Source of the DNA: PKWO01 sp036384915
GTDB lineage: Bacteria > Pseudomonadota > Gammaproteobacteria > Burkholderiales > Burkholderiaceae_D
Length of the DNA stretch: 64,000 nucleotides
Assembly (NCBI GenBank): GCA_036384915.1
Contig: DASVLJ010000044.1
Coordinates: forward strand, 179,371-243,370
Direction of reading: 5' to 3'
The notes below the pieces were generated by a model. The model was not told where the DNA came from, did not search any database, and saw only the letters and a program-made list of their open reading frames with translations. The translations under genes and the position numbers were made by a program. The first letter of the stretch is position 1. Every line of letters begins with the position of its first letter. This document shows positions 23,763-33,105 of the stretch, in pieces.

Positions 23763-25529
23763 ATGCACCAGCAACCCAGGCATTGCCGAAAACGAACACT
23801 GGCGCTCGCAGCCTTGTCTTTGATGTGCGCCGGCGCAAGCGCGGCGAACAAGCATCCCAAGAGCGCCACGGCCACGCCGATCGAGCACGTGGTCGTGATC
23901 TTCCAGGAAAACGTCTCGTTCGACCATTACTTCGCCACCTATCCCGTGGCCGCCAATCCGGACGGCGAACCGGCCTTCCATGCCTTGCCCGGCACGCCGG
24001 CGGTCAATAGCCTGGCCACGCCGCTGGACGTGGAAAAATCCTTCGCACCCTTGTCGGGCGTCGATCTGCTGCATGCCAACCCGACCGCGCGCAACGCGGA
24101 CAATGGCGCCGATGCGATCAACCCCTTCCGACTCGACCGTACACAGGCCGCCACAGCCGACCAGCATCACGACTATATCGCCGAGCAGGCCGCCTTCCAC
24201 GACGGCGCGATGGACCTGTTTCCCAAGGCGACCGGCAACGGCAATGCCAAGGCCAGCCCGCCCTTGAATACGCCGGGACTCGTGCTCGGCTATTTCGACG
24301 GCAATACCGTCACCGCGTACTGGAACTATGCCCAGCACTATGCCATGAACGACAACGCGTTCGGCACTACGTTCGGACCGTCCTACATCGGCGCGCAAAA
24401 CCTGATCTCCGGCCAGAACAACGGGGTCATCGCAACCAATGCCAAGGCGGGCAAGAAGGGCGGCAGCAACCTCGATGGCGAAATCACGTCGGACGGCAAC
24501 GGCGGCATCACGACGGTGAGCGATCCGCAACCGCTGGGCGATGTCTGCTCCACGCGCGGCGCGATCGAAGTCGGCGGCAAGAACATCGGGGACATGTTGA
24601 ACGAAGCCGGCATCACCTGGGGCTTTTTCCAGGGCGGCTTCGATCTCACCATGATCAATGCCGACGGCAGCACGGGCTGCAAGCGCGCCACGCGCTCGGC
24701 TGCGACTGGACAAATGGTGCTGGATTACATCCCGCACCACGAGCCGTTCCAGTATTCCGCCGGCACGCGCAATCTGAGCCACGCACGGCCATCCAGCGTC
24801 GCCGCCATCGGCCACAGCCTGCAGGAAGACGGCAAGACGGCCGACCCGGCCAACCATCAATATGACATCCACGATTTCTTCGACGCCGTCTCGGCCGGCA
24901 ATTTCCCGGCCGTGAGCTATCTCAAGGCACCGGCCTACCAGGATGGCCACGCCGGCTATTCCAATCCGCTCGACGAACAAGCCTTCGTGGTCCATGCGCT
25001 CAATTTCCTGCAGCGCCGCCCCGAATGGGCGCATACGCTCGTCATCATCGCCTATGACGACTCCGACGGCTGGTACGACCATCAGATGAGCCCCATCGTC
25101 AATCCTTCGCGGCTTAAGCCCGATGCGTCGAGCGCGGTGAAAAGCAACGGCGTCACCGTTGCCGGCATGGGTGACATGCTGAACGGCGCAGGCTCGTGCG
25201 AAAAGGGCACACAGCAGGGCCGCCCGCTGGCCGCGCAGGCGTTGCCGGGATACGACGGCAAACCCGATGCGCAGGGCCGCTGCGGCTACGGCCCGCGCCT
25301 GCCTTTCCTCGTCGTTTCCCCCTATGCGCGGGTCAACCACGTCGACCATACGCTGATCGACCAGACTTCCATCCTGCGCTTCATCGAGGACAATTGGCTG
25401 CACGGCAAGCGCATCACGGGCTCGTTCGACGCGCTGGCCGGCCCGCTGGATAATATGCTTGACTGGAAAAAGCCCAAGGCCGGCAAGCTGATCCTCGATG
25501 AGGAAAGCGGCCAGCCGGTGAAAGACTAG
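23763..25529 (+). CDS. AcpA/phospholipase C-family acid phosphatase (exported)
   Basis: A 588-residue exported phosphoesterase. A signal peptide ends near ASAA (residue about 28). The metal-binding segment IEHVVVIFQENVSFDHYFATYP is the hallmark of the phosphoesterase/phospholipase C family. The C-terminal half has YDDSDGWYDHQMSP and LPFLVVSPYARVNHVDH. Domains of this family hydrolyse phosphocholine or phosphate monoesters. The size and layout fit the AcpA acid phosphatase subgroup. It sits 43 bp after the binding-protein gene and might be co-transcribed. It converges with creC. Confidence 0.88.
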   Translation: MHQQPRHCRKRTLALAALSLMCAGASAANKHPKSATATPIEHVVVIFQENVSFDHYFATYPVAANPDGEPAFHALPGTPAVNSLATPLDVEKSFAPLSGVDLLHANPTARNADNGADAINPFRLDRTQAATADQHHDYIAEQAAFHDGAMDLFPKATGNGNAKASPPLNTPGLVLGYFDGNTVTAYWNYAQHYAMNDNAFGTTFGPSYIGAQNLISGQNNGVIATNAKAGKKGGSNLDGEITSDGNGGITTVSDPQPLGDVCSTRGAIEVGGKNIGDMLNEAGITWGFFQGGFDLTMINADGSTGCKRATRSAATGQMVLDYIPHHEPFQYSAGTRNLSHARPSSVAAIGHSLQEDGKTADPANHQYDIHDFFDAVSAGNFPAVSYLKAPAYQDGHAGYSNPLDEQAFVVHALNFLQRRPEWAHTLVIIAYDDSDGWYDHQMSPIVNPSRLKPDASSAVKSNGVTVAGMGDMLNGAGSCEKGTQQGRPLAAQALPGYDGKPDAQGRCGYGPRLPFLVVSPYARVNHVDHTLIDQTSILRFIEDNWLHGKRITGSFDALAGPLDNMLDWKKPKAGKLILDEESGQPVKD

Positions 25530-25534
25530 CTGAA

Positions 25535-26968
25535 CTAGCCCACGAGAGGCAGCGCAAGCGGCAGTTCCAGGGTGGCGCAGGCGCCGCCCGTGGGCAGGTT
25601 GGCGAGCGTGATGCCGCCGCGATGCAGCGCCGCGACTTCGCGCACGAAGGGCAGGCCCAGCCCGGTGCTCTTGAACCCGTCGGGACGGGGCAGGGAATAG
25701 AAACGTTCGAACAGGCGTATCTCGGCATAGTCCGGTATGCCTGTGCCCTGGTCCGACACCGAGAGCGCCAGGCGATGGCCTGCCGTGCGTCCATCGATCC
25801 TGATCGTGCTGTCCGGCGGCGAGAAGTCGATGGCGTTGTCGAGCAGGTTGCCCAATGCCTGGCGCAGCAGCAGCGCATCTCCCGGTATGTCGCATTCGTC
25901 GAGCCTGGTGTCCAGTTTGATGCGCTTGCCGGCCAGCTTGGCGCCAAAGTCGTCGGCAACCTGTGCGGCCAGCCGGGAGACGGCCACGCTGCCCGGTGCG
26001 ATGGCCTGTTGCTTTTCCACCGCCACCAGGGCCAGAAGCTTCTCGATCAACTGCTGCTGGCGCCGATTTTGCTCCAGGATATTGCCGAGGAAGCGTGCGC
26101 GGTCAGCCTGCGGCAAATTTTCATCGAGCAATTCGGCCGAGGCGCGGATCGCGGCGATCGGGCTTTTCAGCTCATGCGCCAGGGTGTGCATCAGCTCTTC
26201 GACATATTCTTTGCCTTCGAGCTTGTTGCGCATCGCTTCGAGCGCACGCCCGAGCGCGCCGATTTCATTGTTGCCCAGCGCGGGCAGGGCGGTCTTGCGG
26301 CCGGCTTCGACACCGGCGGCATAGTCTTGCAGCTTGCCCAGTTCACGCGAGAGCCACCAGGAAAAGCCGATGCCGATCAAGAGCGAGGCCAGCATCAAGA
26401 CGCCGCCGCGCTGCAGGATCTTGCGCTGGCTGCGCTTGACGAAGGGTTCGACCGTGATTACCGGCTTGGCTACGGAAAGCGCGCCGATCAGTTTGCCGTC
26501 GGCAACGATGGGCGCGGCCACGTGCATCACCGACGTCATGGGATCGTCGGGATCGGTGCGCGTGCTGCGCGCGCCGTACTGGCCGTGCAACGTGCGGTAG
26601 ACGTCGTTCCACTGAGAATAGTCGCGCCCGACATCCTGGCCTGATGAGTCGAATACGACGATGCCCTTGTCGTCGGTCACCGTGACGCGCATGTCGAGCG
26701 ACTTCTTGCGCATGCCGCTGATCAGGGCGGGCAGGGCGGCAGGCGTGCTGTCGGCCAGACCGTACGCCATGGCCGACCGGTTCAGCATTCCCGCTTTGAG
26801 ATCCGGCGCGGCAATGCGCGCCAGCAGGTTGGCGCTGTCCACCAGCGTGTCTTCCAGCGTATCGCGTACGCCCGGCTTGACTTCCTCCACGAACACGTTC
26901 AGCAGGAACCAGCCTGCCAGGCCGACCACCGCGAAGTAGCCGAGCAGGATGCGCAGGCCGATTTTCAT
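25535..26968 (-). CDS. creC: Sensor histidine kinase CreC
   Basis: A 477-residue inner-membrane kinase. Two membrane helices are present, residues 4-26 and about 185-205, with a periplasmic sensor between. A HAMP-like region follows, then the H-box LAHELKSPIAA, N-box ALGNLLDNAIDF, DQGTGIP and the G2 box STGLGLPF. Its length and sensor match E. coli CreC (474 residues). It lies 10 bp downstream of creB in one operon. CreBC responds to carbon and minimal-medium growth in enterobacteria, and in some bacteria (BlrAB) to beta-lactams. A beta-lactamase gene lies 15 kb away. Confidence 0.88.
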   Translation of the reverse strand: MKIGLRILLGYFAVVGLAGWFLLNVFVEEVKPGVRDTLEDTLVDSANLLARIAAPDLKAGMLNRSAMAYGLADSTPAALPALISGMRKKSLDMRVTVTDDKGIVVFDSSGQDVGRDYSQWNDVYRTLHGQYGARSTRTDPDDPMTSVMHVAAPIVADGKLIGALSVAKPVITVEPFVKRSQRKILQRGGVLMLASLLIGIGFSWWLSRELGKLQDYAAGVEAGRKTALPALGNNEIGALGRALEAMRNKLEGKEYVEELMHTLAHELKSPIAAIRASAELLDENLPQADRARFLGNILEQNRRQQQLIEKLLALVAVEKQQAIAPGSVAVSRLAAQVADDFGAKLAGKRIKLDTRLDECDIPGDALLLRQALGNLLDNAIDFSPPDSTIRIDGRTAGHRLALSVSDQGTGIPDYAEIRLFERFYSLPRPDGFKSTGLGLPFVREVAALHRGGITLANLPTGGACATLELPLALPLVG

Positions 26969-26978
26969 GCGGCTGGCT

Positions 26979-27668
26979 TTACGCCGGATTGATGCTGTAA
27001 CCCATGCCGCGATGGGTCTGGATCGGATCGGCCGCGGCATCGATCGCGCGCAGCTTGGCGCGCAGAGACTTGATGTGGGCATCGACCGTGCGCTCGAGCG
27101 TGTCTTCGGCGTCTTGCCACACGCGGTCCATCAATTGCGCGCGCGACAGCACGTGGCCGGGGTGTTCGAGCAGGGTCTTCAGGAGCAGGTATTCGTAGCG
27201 CGTCAAATCGAGCAGGATGCCGCGGTAGGCGATGCGCGCTTCCTTGCTGCGCAAGTCGAATGCCGCGGGGGTCTTTGCGCCGGCTGTGCCGTTGCCTGCC
27301 GCTTTTTCCAGCCGGCGCAGAATCACGCGTACGCGCGCCACCAGTTCACGCGGGGAGAAGGGCTTGGTCACGTAGTCGTCCGCGCCGATCTCCAGCCCCA
27401 CTACGCGGTCGATCTCGTCGTTGCGCGCAGTGAGGAAGATCACCGGCACTTCGGAAAACCGGCGCAGCCGGCGGCACACTTCGAAGCCGCTGACGTCGGG
27501 CAGGCCGACGTCGAGAATGGCGAGTTCGAACGGCTCGCCGCGCAGGGCGGCCAAAGCGGATTCGCCCAGCGTCACGTGTTTCGGCGCAAATCCCTCCGTG
27601 CGCAAGGCATAGGCAATGCCGTCGGCAATGGCCGGTTCGTCCTCGACGATCAGGATGGGTTTTGCCAT
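26979..27668 (-). CDS. creB: Response regulator CreB (OmpR family)
   Basis: A 229-residue two-domain regulator with the same length as E. coli CreB. The receiver has IVEDEPAIADGI, phospho-acceptor Asp in LAILDVGLPDVSG, Thr in IFLTARN and Lys in DYVTKPFSP. The C-terminal OmpR-type winged helix has YLLLKTLLEHPGHVLSRAQLMDRVW. The ATG at 27668 is 5 bp after the stop of a membrane-protein gene, so that gene, creB and creC are likely one transcript. The creD gene is not present. Confidence 0.92.
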   Translation of the reverse strand: MAKPILIVEDEPAIADGIAYALRTEGFAPKHVTLGESALAALRGEPFELAILDVGLPDVSGFEVCRRLRRFSEVPVIFLTARNDEIDRVVGLEIGADDYVTKPFSPRELVARVRVILRRLEKAAGNGTAGAKTPAAFDLRSKEARIAYRGILLDLTRYEYLLLKTLLEHPGHVLSRAQLMDRVWQDAEDTLERTVDAHIKSLRAKLRAIDAAADPIQTHRGMGYSINPA

Positions 27669-27673
27669 GGCGC

Positions 27674-28240
27674 TTAAAGCTTCATGCTTCGCGTCGCGCC
27701 ATCGAGGAAGGGTTCGCCGCAGCCGGCGAGGCGGATTTCCCGGTCGTCGATCCTCTTGGCGTACACGGTGCGCGCGCCGACTATGGCGACAATCAGCGCG
27801 ATCAGGAGACCGGCGATGGCAATCGCTGCCGGGATGCCCGGGTCTTCCATCTTTTGTCCGAGCAGGAAGGCGGTGCCGGCCGAGGCCAGGAATATCGCCC
27901 AGGATGCGATGATGACCTTGCGTCTCTTGGCGGCGTGTTCTTCGCACAGGCCGAACTCGATCTTCGCCCGCTTTCTGGCAAGGGTGGCGACGATCGCATA
28001 GATGATCAGGTTGAGCAGAAGCAGGCAATACCAGCCGGGATGGTGCCAACTGAGCGACTTGCGGCGCATCGGCATTTGGGCATCGGCATTGCACTTGATG
28101 CAGCGGGGCGGCAACTGACCCTCCCGTTTCAGCACCAGAATTTTGCCGTCGCGCCAGTACGAGTCCTGATTGTCTGCGTAGTCGTTGGCGAGATTGACTT
28201 GCGGCGCCTGATATGGATTGATCTTCGGCTGTGTTGCCAT
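27674..28240 (-). CDS. Membrane protein of unknown function upstream of creB
   Basis: A 188-residue protein. The N-terminal 60 residues are soluble and hold a CIKC motif (PRCIKCNADAQ), possibly metal-binding. Two hydrophobic hairpins follow: WYCLLLLNLIIYAIVATLA at about 85 and VIIASWAIFLASAGTAFLLG plus AIAIAGLLIALIVAIVG. The C-terminal tail is basic and short. Its stop is 5 bp before creB, so co-expression with the two-component system is likely. The link to CreC signalling is inference. Confidence 0.75.
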   Translation of the reverse strand: MATQPKINPYQAPQVNLANDYADNQDSYWRDGKILVLKREGQLPPRCIKCNADAQMPMRRKSLSWHHPGWYCLLLLNLIIYAIVATLARKRAKIEFGLCEEHAAKRRKVIIASWAIFLASAGTAFLLGQKMEDPGIPAAIAIAGLLIALIVAIVGARTVYAKRIDDREIRLAGCGEPFLDGATRSMKL

Positions 28241-28420
28241 GTTGTGTTCCCCCTGGTTGATGACATTGTTATTGCACGCTTTGTGGTTTTTATTATAGCA
28301 ACGGAAATTGGCCGGAAATATGTTTTCAGCCCCATGTCTGCCGTTCGGAATCGGCCCGCTTTGCTCCTGGCGGAGTCTGCGGCTTTCGATTTTTCTTGAT
28401 CTTTTTGACTCATATACTAG

Positions 28421-28444
28421 TCTGTATGCATGTTTGCATACAGA
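28421..28444 (+). promoter_or_regulatory. Perfect palindromic operator before the GntR gene
   Basis: TCTGTATGCA (28421-28430) and its exact reverse complement TGCATACAGA (28435-28444) are separated by four bases. A TATACT -10-like element lies at 28413-28418. The site ends 8 bases before the regulator ATG and fits GntR autoregulation. Confidence 0.7.
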
Positions 28445-28452
28445 CCCGTCAA

Positions 28453-28839
28453 ATGAACCTGTCCATCCGCATCGAAGACAACGGCGTGCCGCGCTATGTG
28501 CAAATCCGCGAGCAATTGCTGCGCGCCATCGGTTCCGGGGCCTTGAAGCCCGGCGAACAGATGCCCACAATGCGCGAACTGGCTGTCGAATTGTCTGTCG
28601 ACCTGAATACGATACGCCACGCCTATGACGACCTGGAGCGCGGCGGCTTCATCGACATCGTACGCGCACGCGGCACTTACGTGGCGCAGCATCCACCGCC
28701 GGAAAATGTCGCCGACAAGGAAGGGCGCATCGACAGCATGGCGCACGAAACCATCGCTATCGCCACCGCGGCCGGGATCGACCCGGCGGAATTGGCAAAC
28801 CGCATATTGAGTGTCACTACCAGAAGAGGCAAAAAATGA
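28453..28839 (+). CDS. GntR-family transcriptional regulator (YtrA subfamily-like)
   Basis: A 128-residue regulator. Residues about 8-75 form a GntR winged helix (VPRYVQIREQLLRAIGSGALKPGEQMPTMRELA, then VDLNTIRHAYDDLERGGFI and RGTYVA). Only about 45 helical residues follow, which fits the short YtrA type rather than the FadR or HutC types. The ATG at 28453 follows a palindromic operator. Its stop overlaps the start of the SPFH gene (ATGA), so the two are translationally coupled. It probably regulates itself and the SPFH gene. Confidence 0.88.
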   Translation: MNLSIRIEDNGVPRYVQIREQLLRAIGSGALKPGEQMPTMRELAVELSVDLNTIRHAYDDLERGGFIDIVRARGTYVAQHPPPENVADKEGRIDSMAHETIAIATAAGIDPAELANRILSVTTRRGKK

Positions 28840-29708
28840 ATCGCAAAGGCAAAAACGCACCGGCCGCCGTCTTGTCGGCCTTGTTGTTCCTGGCTGGCTT
28901 GCTGACCGGCGCGCTGGGCCACGAATCCGGCATCCTCATCGGCTATGTGATTCCGGTGGCGGTCTTCCTGCTGGCCTTCCTCGTACCGATCGCGCTGCTG
29001 ATGGCGCAGCAATGGGAAAAAGCCGTGGTGCTGCGCTTCGGCAAACTGCATGCCATCGAAGGACCGGGCCTGTTTTTCATCGTGCCCTTCATCGATGAAG
29101 TCTCGACCTGGGTCGACCAGCGCATCCAGGTCACCGGCTTCAACGCCGAAGCGGCGCTCACGCGCGATACGGTGCCGGCCAACGTCGACGCCATCCTGTT
29201 CTGGCAGGTGCATGACGCCAAGCGCGCCGCGCTTGAAATCACCGATTACCGCGACGCCATCCTGCGCGTGGCCCAGACTTCGCTGCGCGAAATGATAGGC
29301 TCGTCGCTGCTGACCGCGCTGCTGTCGGACCGCAAGGCTTCCGACAAGCTCCTGACCGAAGAGATCGGCCGCAAGACGGCGGAGTGGGGCGTGTCGGCGC
29401 TGTCGGTCGAAATCCGCGACGTGGCCATTCCCGAGCAATTGCAGGATGCCATGAGCCGCCAGGCCCAGGCCGAGCGCGAAAAGGAAGCGCGCGTCATCCT
29501 CGGTTCGGCCGAGGTGGAGGTGGCGCAGAAGTTCCGCGAAGCGGCCGACGTCTATGCCAGCAACCCGGCCGCCATGCAATTGCGCGCCATGAACATCATC
29601 TATGAAACCACCAAGGAACGCGGCACTACGATCCTGATCCCGACTTCCATGGTCGATAGCATGAATGCGGGGAGCATCATGGGGGTGACGGCCGCGGCCA
29701 AGGTTTGA
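28836..29708 (+). CDS. SPFH/stomatin-family membrane protein (slipin)
   Basis: A 290-residue protein. Two hydrophobic segments (about 8-28 and 33-55) anchor it to the inner membrane. The SPFH domain starts at KAVVLRFGKLHAIEGPGLFF and includes TRDTVPANVDAILFWQV, LREMIGSSLLTALLSDR and SVEIRDVAIPEQLQ, ending in a helical coiled region QAEREKEARVILGSAEVE. Such proteins form oligomers that organise membrane microdomains or regulate proteases. No NfeD partner gene is present. The gene is coupled to an upstream GntR regulator. It is convergent with the broken esterase gene, one base apart. Confidence 0.9.
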   Translation: MNRKGKNAPAAVLSALLFLAGLLTGALGHESGILIGYVIPVAVFLLAFLVPIALLMAQQWEKAVVLRFGKLHAIEGPGLFFIVPFIDEVSTWVDQRIQVTGFNAEAALTRDTVPANVDAILFWQVHDAKRAALEITDYRDAILRVAQTSLREMIGSSLLTALLSDRKASDKLLTEEIGRKTAEWGVSALSVEIRDVAIPEQLQDAMSRQAQAEREKEARVILGSAEVEVAQKFREAADVYASNPAAMQLRAMNIIYETTKERGTTILIPTSMVDSMNAGSIMGVTAAAKV

Positions 29709-30726
29709 TCATCCTATTGCCTCGGAAATCGCCGCGAACGAATGATCGTAGCGGTAGGGAATATTCAGGTGGCTGTCGTCGAACTCTTCGTAGCGGTGGG
29801 CGATGCCTTGGGAGCGCAGGTGCTTGCAAAAGATGCGCGCGCCGAATTGCAGGTTGAATTCATCGGCGACGCCCACGTCGAGGTAGAGCAGTTTCAGCGA
29901 CTTGAGGGCTGCGGTATGACGTTCGACCAGGTGCACCGGGTCCCATCGCTGCCAGCGCTGCCAGACCTCCTCCTGCATCTCGGCGTCGTATTCGTCGAAC
30001 GGCAGGTCGAAGCCGGCAGGCGCAGCCGGATTGGGCGAATAACAGGAGGCCATGCGAATAACAGGAGGCCATGGCCACCGCGTTCTGAATCACGTGGAAC
30101 ACCGCATTGCGCGGCCGTATCGTGAGCACGTTATCGCAAAATTTCTTCAAGCCACCGTAGCGCGCCAGGTTGGCCGCCACGGTGACGAAGTCGGGCTTGT
30201 AGCACCAGTCGAAATACAAGTCGCCGCTATGCGAAGCGGCCAGGCCGAACACTTCCGGGTGGCGCATGGCCTGGATGATCGCTCCATAGCCGCCCGAACT
30301 CTTTCCCAGGACGGCACGCTGGGCACGGTCGGCGCGCGTGCGGAAGCAGGCATCGACGAAGGGTATCAATTCCTCGATCAGGTAATCCTCGTAGCGTCCG
30401 GTGGCGCTCGAATTGATGTATTGGCTGCCGCCCAGCCGGGTGCGGCAATCCGGCATCGCCACGATCATGGGCTGCATGCGGCCGCTGTTGATCAGCCTGT
30501 CCAGCCGTTGCGGCAGCGTTTCGTCGCCCCAGGCGTCGTTCAAGAGGTTCAGGCCGCGCCCGGTGAAGCCGGCCAGCACGTAAGCGCTCGGATAGCGTCG
30601 CCCGGGATCGCTGTCGTAGCCGGGCGGAAGGTAGACCGGCAGCTCTCGCCGTTTGGGATCGCCCATGGCATTGCCTTGCAATACCCTACTGTCTATCGTC
30701 TCGATGACGACGCGTCCGCGTTCCAT
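29709..30726 (-). pseudogene. Esterase-family alpha/beta hydrolase broken by a 19-bp tandem duplication
   Basis: Two abutting frames encode one esterase (D-family, IroE/FrmB-like). The 5' part gives GYDSDPGRRYPSAYVLAGF and the nucleophile Ser in GKSSGGYGA. The 3' part, in another frame, gives the acid region LDVGVADEFNLQF and the histidine block DDSHLNIPYRYDH. A perfect 19-bp tandem repeat at 30035-30072 shifts the frame. Removing one copy leaves 999 nt, an intact 332-codon gene. As it stands, the product loses its catalytic acid and His and ends in an Arg-rich shadow tail. A sequencing error of this exact type is possible but unlikely. Confidence 0.85.
30035..30072. repeat. 19-bp perfect tandem duplication inside the esterase gene
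   Basis: GCGAATAACAGGAGGCCAT occurs at 30035-30053 and again at 30054-30072 without a gap. Nineteen is not a multiple of three, so the reading frame shifts. Such a repeat can revert by slipped-strand pairing. Confidence 0.95.
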
Positions 30727-30774
30727 GTGTTGCTCTCCCGATAATGAGAGAGCAATTGTAGTCCAGATTGTGGT

Positions 30775-31431
30775 CTAGCTCGGGTGCGCCTGGAAGCGGC
30801 TGTATCGGTCCATCACCATGGGTACGTATTGCTGCGTTTCGGCATAGGGAGGAATCCGCCCGCCATTCTTCAGCACGGCATTTTCGCCGGCATTGTAGGC
30901 CGCCACCGCCAATCGCAGGTCGCCCTTGAACATGACGATCAGGTCGTGCAGATAGCGCGCACCCACGGCCAGGTTTTCTTCGGGGGAGTAGAGGTCGTAA
31001 CTTCCGTAGCGTGCGGCTGTGCCCGGCATCACCTGCATCAAGCCGATGGCGCCCTTGGACGATAGCGCCTTGGAATTGAAGCCGGATTCGACTTCGATCA
31101 CCGCCTTGAGCAAGGCAGGATGCACGCCGTTGGCCGCCGCCACGCGTTGCACCAGCGGTTCCAGCTCAGTGCGCCGCGCACGCAACTCGGCCAGCGACAC
31201 CGGCCCGCCGCCTGAGCGCGGCCAGAGTGTGCGCCCGTCGAACCTGGCGAAAACCTGGGAACTGCGGTTGACCGGATGGTCCGAGTAGATATGACTCTTG
31301 GTTGCGGCGTCGTAGGTGCGATAGATATCGGTAGCCCGCGCGCGTTGCTGGAATGCCAAACAGGCGAGGCCGAGCATGAGCAGCTGGGCCGCGATTGCCT
31401 GTTTGCCAAATAGGATGGTTCTGATCTGCAT
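30775..31431 (-). CDS. Lytic transglycosylase with SLT domain
   Basis: A 218-residue exported protein. A signal sequence (about residues 10-34) is followed by a DUF4124-like start (IYRTYDAATKSHIYSDHP). The SLT domain covers about 90-210. Its catalytic Glu is in VIEVESGFN, and it has SSKGAIGLMQVMPGTA and the conserved VAAYNAGENAV. It cleaves the glycan strand of peptidoglycan to release 1,6-anhydro-muropeptides. The ATG at 31431 was chosen over a TTG four codons upstream. It is monocistronic. Confidence 0.9.
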   Translation of the reverse strand: MQIRTILFGKQAIAAQLLMLGLACLAFQQRARATDIYRTYDAATKSHIYSDHPVNRSSQVFARFDGRTLWPRSGGGPVSLAELRARRTELEPLVQRVAAANGVHPALLKAVIEVESGFNSKALSSKGAIGLMQVMPGTAARYGSYDLYSPEENLAVGARYLHDLIVMFKGDLRLAVAAYNAGENAVLKNGGRIPPYAETQQYVPMVMDRYSRFQAHPS

Positions 31432-31714
31432 GGTGTGACTCAACTACGGCATGTGCTTCAAAAAATTGAAGACCGAAATCACGATACGACAGAATCCTGA
31501 TTTCTCAAAAGAATTTTTCACGAAGCTTGGCGATACGACCACAAGAACCACGAGAATCCGAGCCATGGCGCGCGCGGCGAACGATTCTCGATACCACTTT
31601 GTCAAACATGATAAAAATAGGCGAAAGTGTCCGATTTCAGGCACACAAAAACGCACTGGTTGCAATATGATGGTGCCGTAGTCAGTCCCATCTTACCCAC
31701 GCCGGAGAAGTGCG

Positions 31715-32992
31715 ATGAGTGACCAGGACAAACCGACCGTGTTGATCGTCGACGATACCCCGACCAATCTCGGTGTCGTCGTCGAATTCCTCGAGGAGAA
31801 CGGCTTCCGCGTTGTCGTGGCGCAGGACGGCAAGGAAGGCATACAGCGCGCCGTTTTCATCAAGCCCGACCTGATCCTGATGGATGTCATGATGCCCGGC
31901 ATGGACGGCTTCGAGGCCACGCGCCAGTTGAAGAGCATCATCGCCACGCGCGACATTCCGATCATTTTCATGACGGCGCTGGCCGACACGGCCAGCAAGC
32001 TCGAAGGCTTCAAGGCGGGCGGCGTCGATTACGTGACCAAGCCGCTCGCGATGGAAGAAATGCTGGCGCGCGTCGTTGTCCACGTTGCCCTGCGCACCAC
32101 CCAGCAGCGCCTGGACCAGCAAAACCAGAAGCTGCAGCAGGAAGTTTCGGTGCGCCAGATAGCCGAGAGCACGCTGCAGGAAGCGCACGACGAATTGAAA
32201 AGCGTCTACAAGCGTCTCGAGACCGCCAAGATCCAATTGCTGCACGCCACCAGGATGGCTTCGATCGGCCTGTTGGCCGCCAATGCCGCGCAACAGATCA
32301 AGTCGCCGGTACAGGCCTTGAAGGATCACTTACGGCAGATGGAGCAGTGCATCGCGCGCCAGAGCGAATTAATTGAAGCCCTGACAGTTACGGCACCTGG
32401 CCGCGGCGCTGAACTGACGATGCTCGAGTGCGGCGTGCTGCAAGTGGTGCGTGATTCGCAGCGCGACCTCGAACGCATCGAGCAATTCGGCGAGGCCTTC
32501 GACGATCTCGCCTGCATGGGCGAAGCCTGCTGGCAAATCGGGCCGGTGACACGCATGCTCGACAACACGCTGGTGCTGCTGGAGAGCGAAATCGGCGCCA
32601 AGGCCGAGATCGAGAAAGACTATGCGGACGTGCCGGCCATAGAATGCCGCCCGGCCGACCTGATGCAAGTATTCATGAATCTGTTGCTGAATGCGGCGCA
32701 GGCCATTCCCGAACAGGGCACGATCAAGGTCTCGGTCGGCAGCAGCAATGGCGACATCTGGGTCAGTATTGCCGACAATGGGGTCGGTATCGCCGCCGAC
32801 AAGCTAGGCCGCATCTTCGATCCCTTCTACAGCACCCGCCCCAACGGCACCGGCGCCGGCCTTGGCCTCTCACTGGCCTTCGCCGCGGTCAAGAAGCACC
32901 ATGGCAGGATTGAGGTCGAGAGCAAGGAGCGCATGGGCAGTACTTTCCGAGTCTGGCTGCCCGTGCGGCAGCCGATGAATGCCGCGGCTTAG
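31715..32992 (+). CDS. Response-regulator/histidine-kinase fusion lacking the phospho-acceptor His
   Basis: A 425-residue soluble protein. The receiver domain (1-125) is complete: D13-D14, phospho-acceptor D57 (LMDVMMPGMDG), T87 and K109. A coiled coil (126-175) precedes a dimerisation helix RMASIGLLAANAAQQIKSP. The expected H-E of the H-box is Q193-Q194. The ATPase domain is intact (NLLLNAAQAIP, DNGVGI, GTGAGLGLSL). It therefore cannot autophosphorylate at the standard site. It may bind ATP and act as a scaffold or use another residue. GGAG precedes the ATG. No partner gene is adjacent. Confidence 0.88.
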   Translation: MSDQDKPTVLIVDDTPTNLGVVVEFLEENGFRVVVAQDGKEGIQRAVFIKPDLILMDVMMPGMDGFEATRQLKSIIATRDIPIIFMTALADTASKLEGFKAGGVDYVTKPLAMEEMLARVVVHVALRTTQQRLDQQNQKLQQEVSVRQIAESTLQEAHDELKSVYKRLETAKIQLLHATRMASIGLLAANAAQQIKSPVQALKDHLRQMEQCIARQSELIEALTVTAPGRGAELTMLECGVLQVVRDSQRDLERIEQFGEAFDDLACMGEACWQIGPVTRMLDNTLVLLESEIGAKAEIEKDYADVPAIECRPADLMQVFMNLLLNAAQAIPEQGTIKVSVGSSNGDIWVSIADNGVGIAADKLGRIFDPFYSTRPNGTGAGLGLSLAFAAVKKHHGRIEVESKERMGSTFRVWLPVRQPMNAAA

Positions 32993-33105
32993 TTTTCGGC
33001 TTGCGTCGGGCATGGGGGCGTCGGAAATGACAGCTGGCAAATTGCGCCGATTTCTGCATAATCATGCGTTTGGCCGTTCATCACTTTCTTTCAGGAAGCC
33101 AGCGC

